Below are positions 37,101 to 44,672 of a DNA stretch of 64,000 nt, in pieces. This DNA is from Pseudothauera lacus (lineage in GTDB: Bacteria; Pseudomonadota; Gammaproteobacteria; Burkholderiales; Rhodocyclaceae): positions 124,001 through 188,000 of the forward strand of contig NZ_PZKC01000006.1 of the NCBI RefSeq assembly GCF_003034845.1, written 5' to 3'. The notes beneath the pieces are model-generated. The model was not told where the DNA came from. It made no database searches and saw only the letters and a list, made by a program, of their open reading frames with translations. Both the position numbers and the translations under genes were made by a program. Numbering within the stretch: the first letter of the stretch is position 1; the number at the start of each line of letters is the position of its first letter.

Positions 37101-39848
37101 GATCTGGTGATCTGGAACGAGGACCGCGCGGGCTACCGCGAGCGCCTGCATGAACAGATCATGGGGCTGATCGCCTCGGGCATCGAGGCCAGCATCATCG
37201 ACCGGCCAGGGGGCATCTTCGTGCGCTCCTGCGAGCACATGCCCAGCGAGGACCGCATCCTGTTCCAGGCGGTCGCCCGTGCGGTGATCACGGATGAACG
37301 CGGAACGCTGCTCGATCAGCTCGACCACCGACGGATTGCGGCACCGTCGCTGCCGCTCCTGATGCCGAAGCGTTCGCCGGCGACCGAGGCGCCGGCCGCG
37401 GATGGGCCCACATCAGCTCCACCGCGCGACCTGATCCTGTCCAACGGGCTCGGTGGCTTCACAGCCGACGGGCGCGAGTACGTCATCGTGCTGGAAGCTG
37501 GGCGGGTCACGCCGGCGCCCTGGGTGAATGTCCTGGCGAATCCCGGCTTCGGCACGCTGGTCTCGGAAAGTGGCGGTGCCTGCACATGGGGTGAGAACGC
37601 ACATGAGTTCCGGCTCACACCGTGGCAGAACGACCCGGTGAGCGACGCCTGCGGCGAGGCGCTGTACCTGCGCGACGAGGACACCGGCCGCGTCTGGTCC
37701 CCCACACCCCTTTCCATCCGCGCTGCGCGGCCGTGCGTGATCCGCCACGGATTCGGCTACACGGTTTTCGATACACAGGACGAAGGCATCCGCTCGGAGC
37801 TCTGGGTCTACGTGGCGGCGGACGCCCCGGTGAAGTTCTCGGTGCTGAAGTTGCACAACGCATCGGGCCGACCGCGCAGGATTTCCGCGACCGGCTACGT
37901 CGAGTGGGTGCTGGGTGACCTGCGATCGAAATCGGCCATGCACGTCGTAACCGAAATCGCTCCGCGCGACGGCGCACTGCTCGCACGCAATGCCTTCAAC
38001 GCGGAGTTCGCGGAGCATCGTGCGTTCTTCGATGTCGATGACCCCGAGCGCACCCTGACCGGCGACCGTGCGGAGTTCATCGGGCGCAACGGCACGCTGC
38101 GCGACCCGGCCGCCATGAGACGATCGCGCCTTTCCGGAAAAGTCGGCGCGGCGCTCGACCCATGCGCCGCGATCCAGGTCAGTGTCGACCTGCCCACAGG
38201 CGCGAGGCGCGAGATCGTCTTCCGGCTTGGCGTCGGGCGCAATGCCGAGCACGCCACCGAACTGGTGCAGCGCTACCGCGGGCCGAAAGCCGCCGCCGAC
38301 ACCCTCGAAGCGCTGCGGCAGCACTGGCGCCACACCCTTGGCGCGGTCCAGGTGGAGACGCCCGACCCGGCGGTGAACGTGCTGGCCAACGGCTGGCTGG
38401 TGTACCAGACGCTTGCTTGTCGGCTGTGGGCGCGCAACGGCTACTACCAGTCGGGCGGCGCGTTCGGTTTCCGCGACCAGTTGCAGGACGTCATGGCGCT
38501 GGTGCACACCCGGCCGGACCTGGTGCGCGAACACCTTCTGCTATGCGCAAGCCGGCAATTCAGGGAGGGCGATGTCCAGCACTGGTGGCACCCCCCTTCG
38601 GGCCGCGGGGTGCGTACGCAGTGTTCTGACGACTACCTGTGGCTGCCGCTGGCGGTGTGCCGCTATGTCATGTGTACTGGTGACGCCGGCGTGCTGGATG
38701 AACAGGCGTGGTTTCTGGACGGGCGTCCGGTCGGTGCGGAAGAGGACGGCTACTACGATCTTCCCGGCCACTCGACCGATACGGCCAGCCTATACGAACA
38801 CTGTGTGCGGGCGATCCGCCACGGACTCCGGTTCGGCGAGCGCGGCCTGCCGCTTATCGGCTCCGGTGACTGGAACGACGGCATGAGCCGGGTCGGCATC
38901 CAGGGCAAGGGCGAGAGCGTCTGGCTCGGTTTCTTCCTGATCACGGTGCTCGAGCAGTTCACCCCGGTGGCGCGCGCGCGGGGCGACCTGGCCTTCGCGG
39001 CGTCCTGCAGCGAGGCGGGCGCGGCACTGCGGGGGAACATTGAACGCCATGCATGGGATGGCCAGTGGTATCGCCGCGCCTGGTTCGACGATGGCACCGC
39101 GCTGGGTTCGGCGGCCAATACGGAATGCCGCATCGATTCGATCTCGCAGAGCTGGTCGGTACTGTCCGGGGCGGGCGACGACAGGCGCGCGCGCATGGCG
39201 ATGAATGCCCTCCATGAGCACCTGGTACACCACAACGACGGCCTGGTGCAGCTTCTCGACCCGCCCTTCGACACCACGGACATGGACCCCGGTTATATCC
39301 GGGGATATCTCCCCGGGGTACGCGAGAACGGCGGGCAATACACCCATGCGGCAATCTGGGCGGCGATGGCATTTGCCGCACTCGGCGAGCGCGAGCGCGC
39401 CTGGGAACTGATGGACCTGATCAACCCGGTGAATCACGGGTCATCGAGCACCGCTATCGAAACCTACAAACTGGAACCCTATGTCGTGGCTGCCGACGTC
39501 TATGCGCTGCGTCCACATGTCGGCCGTGGCGGCTGGAGTTGGTATACCGGGTCGGCCGGGTGGATGTACCGGCTCGTGCTCGAATCCCTGCTCGGATTAA
39601 CGCTGGAGGAGGGCAACCGGCTGCGACTCGCCCCCTGTCTGCCACCGGACTGGCAAACGATGAGGATCGACTACCGGTACCAAGACACGGTGTACCGCAT
39701 TGCAGTCGTTCAAACGCGTGTTACGGGTGGCAACCAGCGTAGGCCGCCGCGGATGATTGTCGACGGCACCCCCCAGCACGACTGCCTGATCGGACTCATC
39801 GATGACCGGCTTGATCACTTGGTCGAGGTGAGCATGGATGCCGAGTAG
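31113..39848 (+). CDS. Cyclic beta-1,2-glucan synthase-like membrane protein (GT84/GH94 type)
   Basis: This 2911-residue protein starts at TTG 31113, 3 bp after the phosphoketolase stop. Its layout matches NdvB/Cgs. An N-terminal domain (1-410) precedes transmembrane segments near 425-480, 846-893 and 982-1017. The glycosyltransferase core has DTDTQ (about 650) and RRHRWIRGDWQ (about 794). A glycoamylase-like domain follows from about 1045 (RFVGPDDHWLPPDNYQEY). Two GH94-like beta-sandwich regions (about 1600-2000 and 2110-2450) and a GH94 catalytic barrel with GSGDWNDGM (about 2584) complete it. Such enzymes build and cyclise periplasmic beta-1,2-glucans from UDP-glucose, adjusting chain length by phosphorolysis. 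The exact product here is not provable by eye. Confidence 0.9.
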   Translation: MKRAPQFVESWRTLKARFGARTALPASPDDELPLRSELFSADQMVQHGRTLAAAHQVVRAYAPDRLLARLAANESALVGVSRRLTEAVTENRRITPAGEWLLDNFYLIEGQINTAKRHLPKGYSRELPRLAQGPSAGCPRVYDLALELVAHGDGRVDTDSLSRFVTSYQNVDTLQLGELWAIPIMLRLALIENLRRVGVRVATAWDERNLADTWADRMIETAEQDAKNLIVVIADMARSNPPMASAFVAELARRLQGRGPALTLALSWIEQRLAEAGLTTELMVQSESQQQAADQVSISNSIGSLRALGAIDWRAFVESMSVVEHTLVEDPGGVYGRMDFATRDRYRHATERIAKRGRLSEVEVARKALELARAAADSGAGERQAHVGYYLIDRGMPRLERAAQIRPGALDILRRLADRHPLLPYLGAIALIALTVTAGLLTQGGIEHVALWVSVPTTVLALLAASQLAVALVNWLATLLVTPQPLPRMDFSNGIPPRSRTLVVVPTMLSSAAAIESLAEALEVRFLANRDECLHFGLVTDFLDAPQASLAEDEALVQRVQARIEALNLKYASTRGLIGNDRFFLFHRPRRWNPHERIWMGYERKRGKLEDVIALLRDCAAGVHEPARDAFALVVGDTAALSEVSYIITLDTDTQLPRDAANQLVGAMAHPLNRPHYDPVKRRVTEGYGILQPRIAISLPSTNRSRYAQLHGGEPGVDPYTRAVSDVYQDVFGEGSFIGKGIFDVDTFEQALGGCLPENRILSHDLLEGCYARAGLLSDVCLYEDYPARYSVDVSRRHRWIRGDWQLTTWLLRRVPCGYEDGGGPYHRKNPLSTLSQWKLADNLRRSLVPATLTLLLLLGWTALPAAWLWTLAVLGILLIPTMCLTAVDLCGKSDEVLLRQHLSAVAHSAVRRTMQVGFELACLPYEACFSLDAIVRTHWRLLVTHRRLLEWKPSGEIDRESASPAHNDLAQAWRRMWVGPATAFAMAGWLAVADPAVLLVAGPILLLWLLSPFVAWWISRPLIRRKASLSGSQVHFLRMLSRRTWGYFDRFVGPDDHWLPPDNYQEYRVAAIAHRTSPTNMGLALLANLAAYDFGYLTAGRLLERSANTLRTMAALERNRGHFYNWYDTQTLKALPPLYISTVDSGNLAAHLLTLRAGLLALPDHKVLGAQWLDGLADCLAVLEQVAGDAGTPIALRLTGLRTELELLCAAPPATVAQAHSSYSALARRAAELAQLAAADRGASEDTGPDGDFAWWADALARQCQALPDELDELADGTAHRTGDKLPSLRELAAAGSERARERIAAIERMAAQAFELARMDFTFLYDHTRHLLAIGYDVSAQRTDASYYDLLASEARLSSFVAIAQGQIPQDNWFALGRLLIDAAGEPVLLSWGGSMFEYLMPLLVMPTYDNTLLERSCSAAVARQIAYGNQRGVPWGMSESGYNTVDAQLQYQYHAFGVPGLGLKRGLADDVVVAPYASVLALMVAPEHACQNLQRLAAAGFLGRFGFFEAIDYTPARQRRGQTHTVVRSFMAHHQGMSLLALAYQILDRPMQRRFESEPLLQTVMLLLQERVPRASTLFSHTAQLSAVHSTAEAAQTPMRVFATPDTPSPEVQLLSNGRYHVLITNAGGGYSRWKGLAVTRWREDGTCDNWGSFCYIRETTGGSTTLANGAYWSSGYQPTRRKPLDYEAIFCEGRAEFRRRDATADGEGEFETYTEIVVSPEDDIELRRVRITNRSRQRREIDLTSYAEVVIAPQTSDALHPAFSNLFVQTEILREHNAILCRRRPRSVAENPPWMLHLIAVHDGEAGEMSFETDRQRFIGRTGSTAEPLAMSAPGTLSGTDGAVLDPIVAIRCPIGLEPYQSVTIDIVSGIAESREMALGLVGKFQDRHLADRVFELAWTHNQVVLQQLNASEGDAQLHARLAAAVIFASPGLRAAPSVLAINHRGQSALWGYAISGDLPIVLLQIKNAANIDLVRQLVQAHAYWRLKGLAVDLVIWNEDRAGYRERLHEQIMGLIASGIEASIIDRPGGIFVRSCEHMPSEDRILFQAVARAVITDERGTLLDQLDHRRIAAPSLPLLMPKRSPATEAPAADGPTSAPPRDLILSNGLGGFTADGREYVIVLEAGRVTPAPWVNVLANPGFGTLVSESGGACTWGENAHEFRLTPWQNDPVSDACGEALYLRDEDTGRVWSPTPLSIRAARPCVIRHGFGYTVFDTQDEGIRSELWVYVAADAPVKFSVLKLHNASGRPRRISATGYVEWVLGDLRSKSAMHVVTEIAPRDGALLARNAFNAEFAEHRAFFDVDDPERTLTGDRAEFIGRNGTLRDPAAMRRSRLSGKVGAALDPCAAIQVSVDLPTGARREIVFRLGVGRNAEHATELVQRYRGPKAAADTLEALRQHWRHTLGAVQVETPDPAVNVLANGWLVYQTLACRLWARNGYYQSGGAFGFRDQLQDVMALVHTRPDLVREHLLLCASRQFREGDVQHWWHPPSGRGVRTQCSDDYLWLPLAVCRYVMCTGDAGVLDEQAWFLDGRPVGAEEDGYYDLPGHSTDTASLYEHCVRAIRHGLRFGERGLPLIGSGDWNDGMSRVGIQGKGESVWLGFFLITVLEQFTPVARARGDLAFAASCSEAGAALRGNIERHAWDGQWYRRAWFDDGTALGSAANTECRIDSISQSWSVLSGAGDDRRARMAMNALHEHLVHHNDGLVQLLDPPFDTTDMDPGYIRGYLPGVRENGGQYTHAAIWAAMAFAALGERERAWELMDLINPVNHGSSSTAIETYKLEPYVVAADVYALRPHVGRGGWSWYTGSAGWMYRLVLESLLGLTLEEGNRLRLAPCLPPDWQTMRIDYRYQDTVYRIAVVQTRVTGGNQRRPPRMIVDGTPQHDCLIGLIDDRLDHLVEVSMDAE

Positions 39849-39950
39849 ATGGCAGGCGAGGTACACCCGGCCCGGTACTGCACCGCCGCGCACAGGGCTG
39901 TCGACGCCGGTGGTTCCCAGGGAGATGACTTTGACGAGGAAGAGGTCGAA

Positions 39951-40535
39951 ATGTACGTCAGCACCGGCATTGACAACACTGCAGCGCCATCGCGCAGCCC
40001 AGCGCCCCGCCATCACGGCGTGCCGATTCCATCAGGGTACGTGTACCGCGCACGCGGTGTTTCCAGTTCAGCTGCGTGGACTTCACCCACCGCGGGGAAC
40101 ACTGGCGCCCGGACTCGACACCACGCAGTGCCGCTACCCAACAGTGCCCTGATCGTCCTCGACAAGTACGCGCGGATCCGTTTCTGCAGCCTCGCGGCAG
40201 AACGGATATTTGGCCACAGAGCGCACGAGGTCCTCGGTACCGAAGTCACCGCACTGATCCCCGGGCTTCCCCTGCGCAATAACACGCCCGGCTACAATCT
40301 CGCCTACGCAACGTTCCAGCGCGGAAACGGATTGTCGCATTGCTTTCTGGGGCGTCATGCCAGTGGTGGCGAATTCGCGCTTGACGTCGCACTGGCGACG
40401 ACGCGTCTGCAGGGGAAGCATGGTCTCGTCGTTGCCCTACGGATCGCGCGGAACGGGGGCAGCACCGGACATGGTGGCATTCGAAACTCCAAACACCACG
40501 TTACCAGCCCGCCCCCCGAAAGCCGTCTGGGCTGA
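39951..40535 (+). CDS. Small single-PAS-domain protein
   Basis: The protein is about 194 residues from ATG 39951, chosen because GAGG lies 5 bases upstream; the frame is open back to 39849. The first 65 residues are low-complexity and Pro/Ser-rich. Residues about 65-165 are a PAS domain of the kind found in sensor kinases: ALIVLDKYARIRFCSLAAERIFGH, VLGTEVTALIP, and a C-terminal strand LVVALRIARN. No output domain follows, so it may be a stand-alone sensor or a remnant of a larger kinase. It lies about 100 bp after the glucan-synthase gene on the same strand. Confidence 0.6.
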   Translation: MYVSTGIDNTAAPSRSPAPRHHGVPIPSGYVYRARGVSSSAAWTSPTAGNTGARTRHHAVPLPNSALIVLDKYARIRFCSLAAERIFGHRAHEVLGTEVTALIPGLPLRNNTPGYNLAYATFQRGNGLSHCFLGRHASGGEFALDVALATTRLQGKHGLVVALRIARNGGSTGHGGIRNSKHHVTSPPPESRLG

Positions 40536-40642
40536 AACCACTGCTGCACTCAGGACAGGTCTGTCGCAGGGCGGTCCAAGCACTTTGCGCGACCCCGCCC
40601 TTCGGCAGGCACCGGATGAACGGTGGAGATATCGCAGCCGGG

Positions 40643-41008
40643 TCACCAATCATCGGCACCATGGGGTTGGCGGGCGCGACAGGGGCCGAGTATGGTCGCC
40701 GTGACGAACGCGTTCTGAGTCACATGTCTGTTCGTCAGCAACGCCTGTCGCGCAAAGCGACGCTTCTGATTCACCGGAACAGCCCGCGGAACCTCAGTGC
40801 GAATGGAGTGGGCCGTGTCGGCGCAGGCACGGACGGACTCCGCCCGGTCGATCTTCGCCCCTTGTGCTGTCCCCTTCGGGCGCTGCTCTTCCATCCCTGT
40901 AGCCCCCTCCTGCTGCACGCGCCGTCCGATCCACTCGATCGCGTGCCTGAACAACACCACGACGGCGAGCACCAGAACTAGGCCCACCCCGGCCTGCAAG
41001 CCATCCAT
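40643..41008 (-). CDS. Small single-span membrane protein downstream of the flotillin gene
   Basis: The protein is about 121 residues from ATG 41008, only 10 bp after the floA stop; ATG 41014 is an alternative. An N-terminal transmembrane segment (GVGLVLVLAVVVLF) is followed by a charged tail with no recognised domain. Flotillin/NfeD operons in other bacteria often have a third small gene, and this may be the local equivalent. I do not recognise a family. The C-terminal third is less convincing as protein sequence. Confidence 0.5.
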   Translation of the reverse strand: MDGLQAGVGLVLVLAVVVLFRHAIEWIGRRVQQEGATGMEEQRPKGTAQGAKIDRAESVRACADTAHSIRTEVPRAVPVNQKRRFARQALLTNRHVTQNAFVTATILGPCRARQPHGADDW

Positions 41009-41018
41009 CGTCATCCAC

Positions 41019-41999
41019 CTACTTTCTCGTCGAGTCGGGCAGTTCATCCGCCCCGCTGGCAATCTCTTCGCGCATGGTCGTATCCGCCTGCAGATTCCTC
41101 ATGCGGTAGTAGTCCATGATGCCCAAGTTGCCCTGTCGGAACGCTTCTGCCAGCGCACGCGGCACTTCAGCTTCGGCCTCGACCACGCGCGCGCGCATTT
41201 CCTGTTCGAGCGCGACCGCCATCGCGCGACGTTCTTCGGCCTTGGCCTGGGCGATCTGCTTGTCGGCGTTGGCCTGGTCGATCTGCAACTTGGCACCGAT
41301 GTTCTCGCCCACGTCGACGTCGGCGATGTCGATCGACAGGATCTCGTATGCGGTGCCGGCGTCCAGGCCCTTGCTCAGGATGTGTTTGGAGATGTGGTCG
41401 GGATTCTCCAGAACATGCTTGTGGCTGTCGGCCGAACCGATGGTGCTCACCATGCCCTCGCCGACGCGCGCCATGATCGTCTCCTCGCCGGCGCCACCGA
41501 CCAGCCGATCGATGTTGGTGCGTACGGTGACCCGCGAAATGGCAATGAGCTGGATGCCATCCTTGGCCACCGCGGCGATGCGGGGCGTTTCAATGACCTT
41601 GGGGAGCACCGACATCTGTACAGCCTCCAGCACGTTGCGACCCGCCAGATCGATGGCGGCGGCGCGCTTGAAGGGTAGCGGGATGTTGGCCTTGTCGGCC
41701 GAGATCATCGCATTGACGACCCGCACGACATTTCCTCCGGCCAGAAAGTGGGCCTCAAGGTCGTTGATGGAGATGTCAAGCCCGGCCTTCACGGCACTTA
41801 TCCGCGCCGTCACGATGACAGCGGGCGGCACGCGCCGCAGGCGCATGGCAATGAGGGTGAACAGGCCCACATAGGCACCCGACGCCCAAGCCGCGATCCA
41901 TAGAGGAATGGGCACCAGGTACAGGACAACGGCCAGCGTCCCCACCACCAGCAGTAGCAAGCCCAGGCTTCCCAGCAGTCCCGCCATTACTTCGTTCAT
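41019..41999 (-). CDS. floA: Flotillin-like protein FloA
   Basis: This 326-residue protein has two hydrophobic segments at the N-terminus (about 6-30 and 35-52), then the FloA/YqfA (UPF0365) body. Visible family stretches are [59 protein letters not shown] and the Ala/Glu-rich flotillin helix [20 protein letters not shown]. FloA scaffolds functional membrane microdomains. It starts 3 bp after the NfeD-type gene, its usual partner. Confidence 0.94.
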   Translation of the reverse strand: MNEVMAGLLGSLGLLLLVVGTLAVVLYLVPIPLWIAAWASGAYVGLFTLIAMRLRRVPPAVIVTARISAVKAGLDISINDLEAHFLAGGNVVRVVNAMISADKANIPLPFKRAAAIDLAGRNVLEAVQMSVLPKVIETPRIAAVAKDGIQLIAISRVTVRTNIDRLVGGAGEETIMARVGEGMVSTIGSADSHKHVLENPDHISKHILSKGLDAGTAYEILSIDIADVDVGENIGAKLQIDQANADKQIAQAKAEERRAMAVALEQEMRARVVEAEAEVPRALAEAFRQGNLGIMDYYRMRNLQADTTMREEIASGADELPDSTRK

Positions 42000-42002
42000 G
42001 CT

Positions 42003-43382
42003 TCATTGCTCCTGGTTGTGGTGCGGAACCCGCCGCACAACGACACGGTTGCCATCGACATGGGTCACCTCGATGCGCTCGCCAGGTTCCACTTGCGCGC
42101 CGTCGGATACGACGTCCACGCGTTCGCCTTCGATCTCAGCGATGCCTGCCGGCCTGAGTACCGAAAGCACTCGTCCCTGCTTGCCCTGCCAGCGCTGATC
42201 GATTTCCGGTGCCGAACCGTGTGCTGGCCCGGACCCCAGGTCGGAGTGCAGTACCATCCGGCGCGCGAATGGCAGGTGGGGCAGGAAACGCAGAACCACG
42301 AGACTGCCGAGCAAAGCCGCCAGCAGGGATGCAAGGACGCGCGCCGTGCTGGCGATTACGAAGCTTGCCGTGGCGCCGGCACCGACCATGCTCATCGCAA
42401 GGCCTGCCAGCATGGCCGTTATTCCGACGATTCCGGCGATCCCGAAACCCTGCAGAAGGACGATCTCGATGCCGAGCAGGACAATGCCACCGCCCACCAG
42501 CAGCAGCTCCTCCCAGCCTGCAAGATTGACGAGCAGGTGTCCCCAGAGAAATGCGCCCAGGCTTGTAAGGCCCAGCACGCCGGGCAATCCAAAACCGGGG
42601 CTGCGCACCTCGATGATGATGCCGAGCATGCCGATGCTCATCAGCAAGGAACCAATCACCGGGCGAGTCAGAAAGCGGACAAGGTTCTCGGCCCAGTTTG
42701 GCGACACGTCTATGCGCTCCGCATCCGCCAGACCCATCTGCTCAAGCACACTTTCCATCGAGTCAGCACGGAAGTCGATCAGGCCCTGCTGCAAAGCCTG
42801 TTCAGTCGTCAGCGTGAGCAGTTTTCCCTTCTCGATGACATCGGGAATCTCCACATCGGCGTCAACCATCGCCTCAGCCAGAAGCGGCGGCCGCTTGCGC
42901 GCCTCGGCAGTAGCACGAAATTCTCTCCTGACGTACGAAACCGTTTTTTCCTCCACCAATCGCTCGGTGGCACCGAACTCCCCCATGTGCACGGGGGTCG
43001 CTGCCCCGATGGTTCCTCCCTCGACCATCACGAGCTCTCCGCTGGCCAGGGCGATCAGCGCACCAGCCGAGATGGCCCGCTTGTTTACGAACGCAACAGT
43101 GCGCACCTCGGAGTCCATCAGCGCGTCGCGGATCTGCACGGCAGCATCCAGCCGCCCGCCAAAGGTGTTGATCTGGAGGATCACCGCTGCCGCGCCCTCC
43201 TGCTCGGCTTGGGAAAGGACGCGCCGTACGAAGGGTGCCAGCCCGAGGTCGATATCGCCCTCTATGGGCAGCACATGGACAACCGGTGACAGCGGTTCGA
43301 GCTTTGCGGTCACCAAGTGCGTCAGCCCCCCAAGTACGACCAGGAGCACGCTGAACACCCACCTCATGGAACGTGTTGGCAT
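42003..43382 (-). CDS. NfeD-family membrane serine protease (ClpP-like domain)
   Basis: The protein is about 459 residues from ATG 43382. A signal-like helix (WVFSVLLVVLGGLTHLV) leads into a ClpP/SDH-type protease domain with VHVLPIEGDIDLGL, LQINTFGGRLDAA, and the likely nucleophile Ser in NKRAISAGALIALA; a catalytic Lys comes later. Four to five transmembrane helices follow (about 240-380), then a C-terminal NfeD OB-fold (LRPAGIAEIEGERVDVVSDG). This is the long NfeD (YqeZ) type encoded with FloA. It may cleave C-terminal hydrophobic segments of membrane partners, as known for stomatin-operon homologues. Confidence 0.92.
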   Translation of the reverse strand: MPTRSMRWVFSVLLVVLGGLTHLVTAKLEPLSPVVHVLPIEGDIDLGLAPFVRRVLSQAEQEGAAAVILQINTFGGRLDAAVQIRDALMDSEVRTVAFVNKRAISAGALIALASGELVMVEGGTIGAATPVHMGEFGATERLVEEKTVSYVRREFRATAEARKRPPLLAEAMVDADVEIPDVIEKGKLLTLTTEQALQQGLIDFRADSMESVLEQMGLADAERIDVSPNWAENLVRFLTRPVIGSLLMSIGMLGIIIEVRSPGFGLPGVLGLTSLGAFLWGHLLVNLAGWEELLLVGGGIVLLGIEIVLLQGFGIAGIVGITAMLAGLAMSMVGAGATASFVIASTARVLASLLAALLGSLVVLRFLPHLPFARRMVLHSDLGSGPAHGSAPEIDQRWQGKQGRVLSVLRPAGIAEIEGERVDVVSDGAQVEPGERIEVTHVDGNRVVVRRVPHHNQEQ

Positions 43383-43431
43383 GTCGCTTGCGGGGCATTG
43401 AGGGGGGAAGCGGTGACGGACTGCATGCTCG

Positions 43432-44172
43432 TCAGGCAGCACCGATGCGTTCGGCGCGGGGCACGCCAAGTGAGTACAACCAATCGCAGAGGACTTGGGT
43501 TACCCGCTCAGGTTGCTCCAGCGGCGCCAGATGGCCACAGGTTTCGATGACCTCGAGTTGCGCTCCGCCAATCGCGGCCACCAGTTCGCGATGATCGTCC
43601 AGCGACGTGACGAGATCCTCTCGACCGCACAGCACCAGCGTCGGACACTTGATGTTCTTGAGTCCCGGGCGGCTGTCTGGCCGTCCAATGATGGCATGTT
43701 GCTGGCGCACGAACACATCGTATCCCAACGCGGTCGCCATCGAATGAAACACGCCGCTGACCCTGGGCGTGTTGGTGTGCTCGGGGTGCGTCATGCGCAT
43801 CAGCAGTCTTTCGATGACTGCCGGAAAATCGTTCTCGCCGAGTTCGATCAACTGTCTGCGGGTCGCGGTTGCTGCGCTCGTATCAGGTCGTGCACTGGTA
43901 CTCAATAGCGCCAGCGCGACTACCCGCTCGGGTGCCTGGCGCATGATCTCAAATGCAACGTACCCTCCCATCGACATCCCGAGAAGCACGAACGGCCCAT
44001 CGGGCGCCTGTGTCAGTGCCTCCGTCGCAAGTCCGCTGATCGAATCCGCTCCCGTCAGGTCGGCGATCGCAACACCAACAACATCTGCAAGCACATCCGC
44101 CTGCTGCTCAAAGAGACTCGCGCCATTGAGCAGGCCGGGCAGGAACAGCATATTCACCTTGTCCATGTTCAT
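43432..44172 (-). CDS. Alpha/beta hydrolase
   Basis: This 246-residue protein starts at ATG 44172 (or 44166) behind GGAG. The fold signatures are MLFLPGLLNGASLF (oxyanion strand), LLGMSMGGYVAFEI with Ser67 as nucleophile, LVLCGREDLVTSLDDH for the acid, and ETCGHLAPLEQPE for the catalytic His. It resembles small esterases and acyl hydrolases such as the BioH/3-oxoadipate-enol-lactonase type, but lacks pathway neighbours. It sits 49 bp upstream of the NfeD-FloA pair on the same strand and may be in the same transcript. Confidence 0.85.
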   Translation of the reverse strand: MNMDKVNMLFLPGLLNGASLFEQQADVLADVVGVAIADLTGADSISGLATEALTQAPDGPFVLLGMSMGGYVAFEIMRQAPERVVALALLSTSARPDTSAATATRRQLIELGENDFPAVIERLLMRMTHPEHTNTPRVSGVFHSMATALGYDVFVRQQHAIIGRPDSRPGLKNIKCPTLVLCGREDLVTSLDDHRELVAAIGGAQLEVIETCGHLAPLEQPERVTQVLCDWLYSLGVPRAERIGAA

Positions 44173-44226
44173 TCATCTCCTCGACTCGTTGCCGAGTCCT
44201 CGCCGTGCCCTACCCTGATCGATGAT

Positions 44227-44390
44227 TCAGCGCAGGTTGAAAATCCCGACGCCGAAGAGGCCGATCAAGCCGATGATGATCAGGTAAAAAGGCGACGATG
44301 TAGTTGAGCAAGCGCGGCATGACCGGGATGAGGATGCCGGCGATCAGGGAAACCAGCGGCGCAAGGCCCAGGGTAGATGTTCACATTCAC
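44227..44390 (-). pseudogene. DUF3096-family small membrane protein, broken by two frameshifts
   Basis: From GTG 44390 the minus strand encodes NVNI, then, after dropping one base at 44375, TLGLAPLVSLIAGILIPVMP and RLLNYIVAF. After dropping one base of the A-run at 44286-44290 it continues YLIIIGLIGLFGVGIFNLR and a stop. The composite matches the short two-helix DUF3096 family closely over its whole length. Both defects are single-base insertions. Either the gene has decayed or the assembly has two homopolymer/indel errors here. Confidence 0.72.
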
Positions 44391-44432
44391 CGCCTTCAGG
44401 GCAGCTTTGACTATTAACCCAGCAATCAAATA

Positions 44433-44575
44433 CCGTTCGGGCTGAGCGAAGTAAGCCCCGCCGCGGGCGTGGCAAAGCAGACGCAGGAAACGGGTACTCC
44501 GTTCGGGCTGAACCTGTCGAAGGGCACTTGATGGCAGTGCCTTCGAACGGGCTTCGACAAGCTCAGGGCGAACGG
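44433..44575. repeat. REP-like palindromic repeat cluster
   Basis: A solitary arm, CCGTTCGGGCTGAGC (44433-44447), is followed by a larger inverted repeat. The left arm is CCGTTCGGGCTGAACCTGTC from 44499 with AAGGGCACT. The right arm, AGTGCCTTCGA...CTTCGACAAGCTCAGGGCG, ends AACGG at 44575. This TTCGGGCTGAGC/GACAAGCTCAGGGCGAACGG type is common between genes in betaproteobacterial genomes. It lies in the gap between the DUF3096 relic and the alternative oxidase gene. Confidence 0.75.
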
Positions 44576-44672
44576 TGGCGCCTATTTCATTGCCGGGTTA
44601 ACGACGCCCAACATACGCCTCAAACGAACTCGATTCCGTGCGGTGCCGCACGCTCGCCGGGATGCATGCCCT

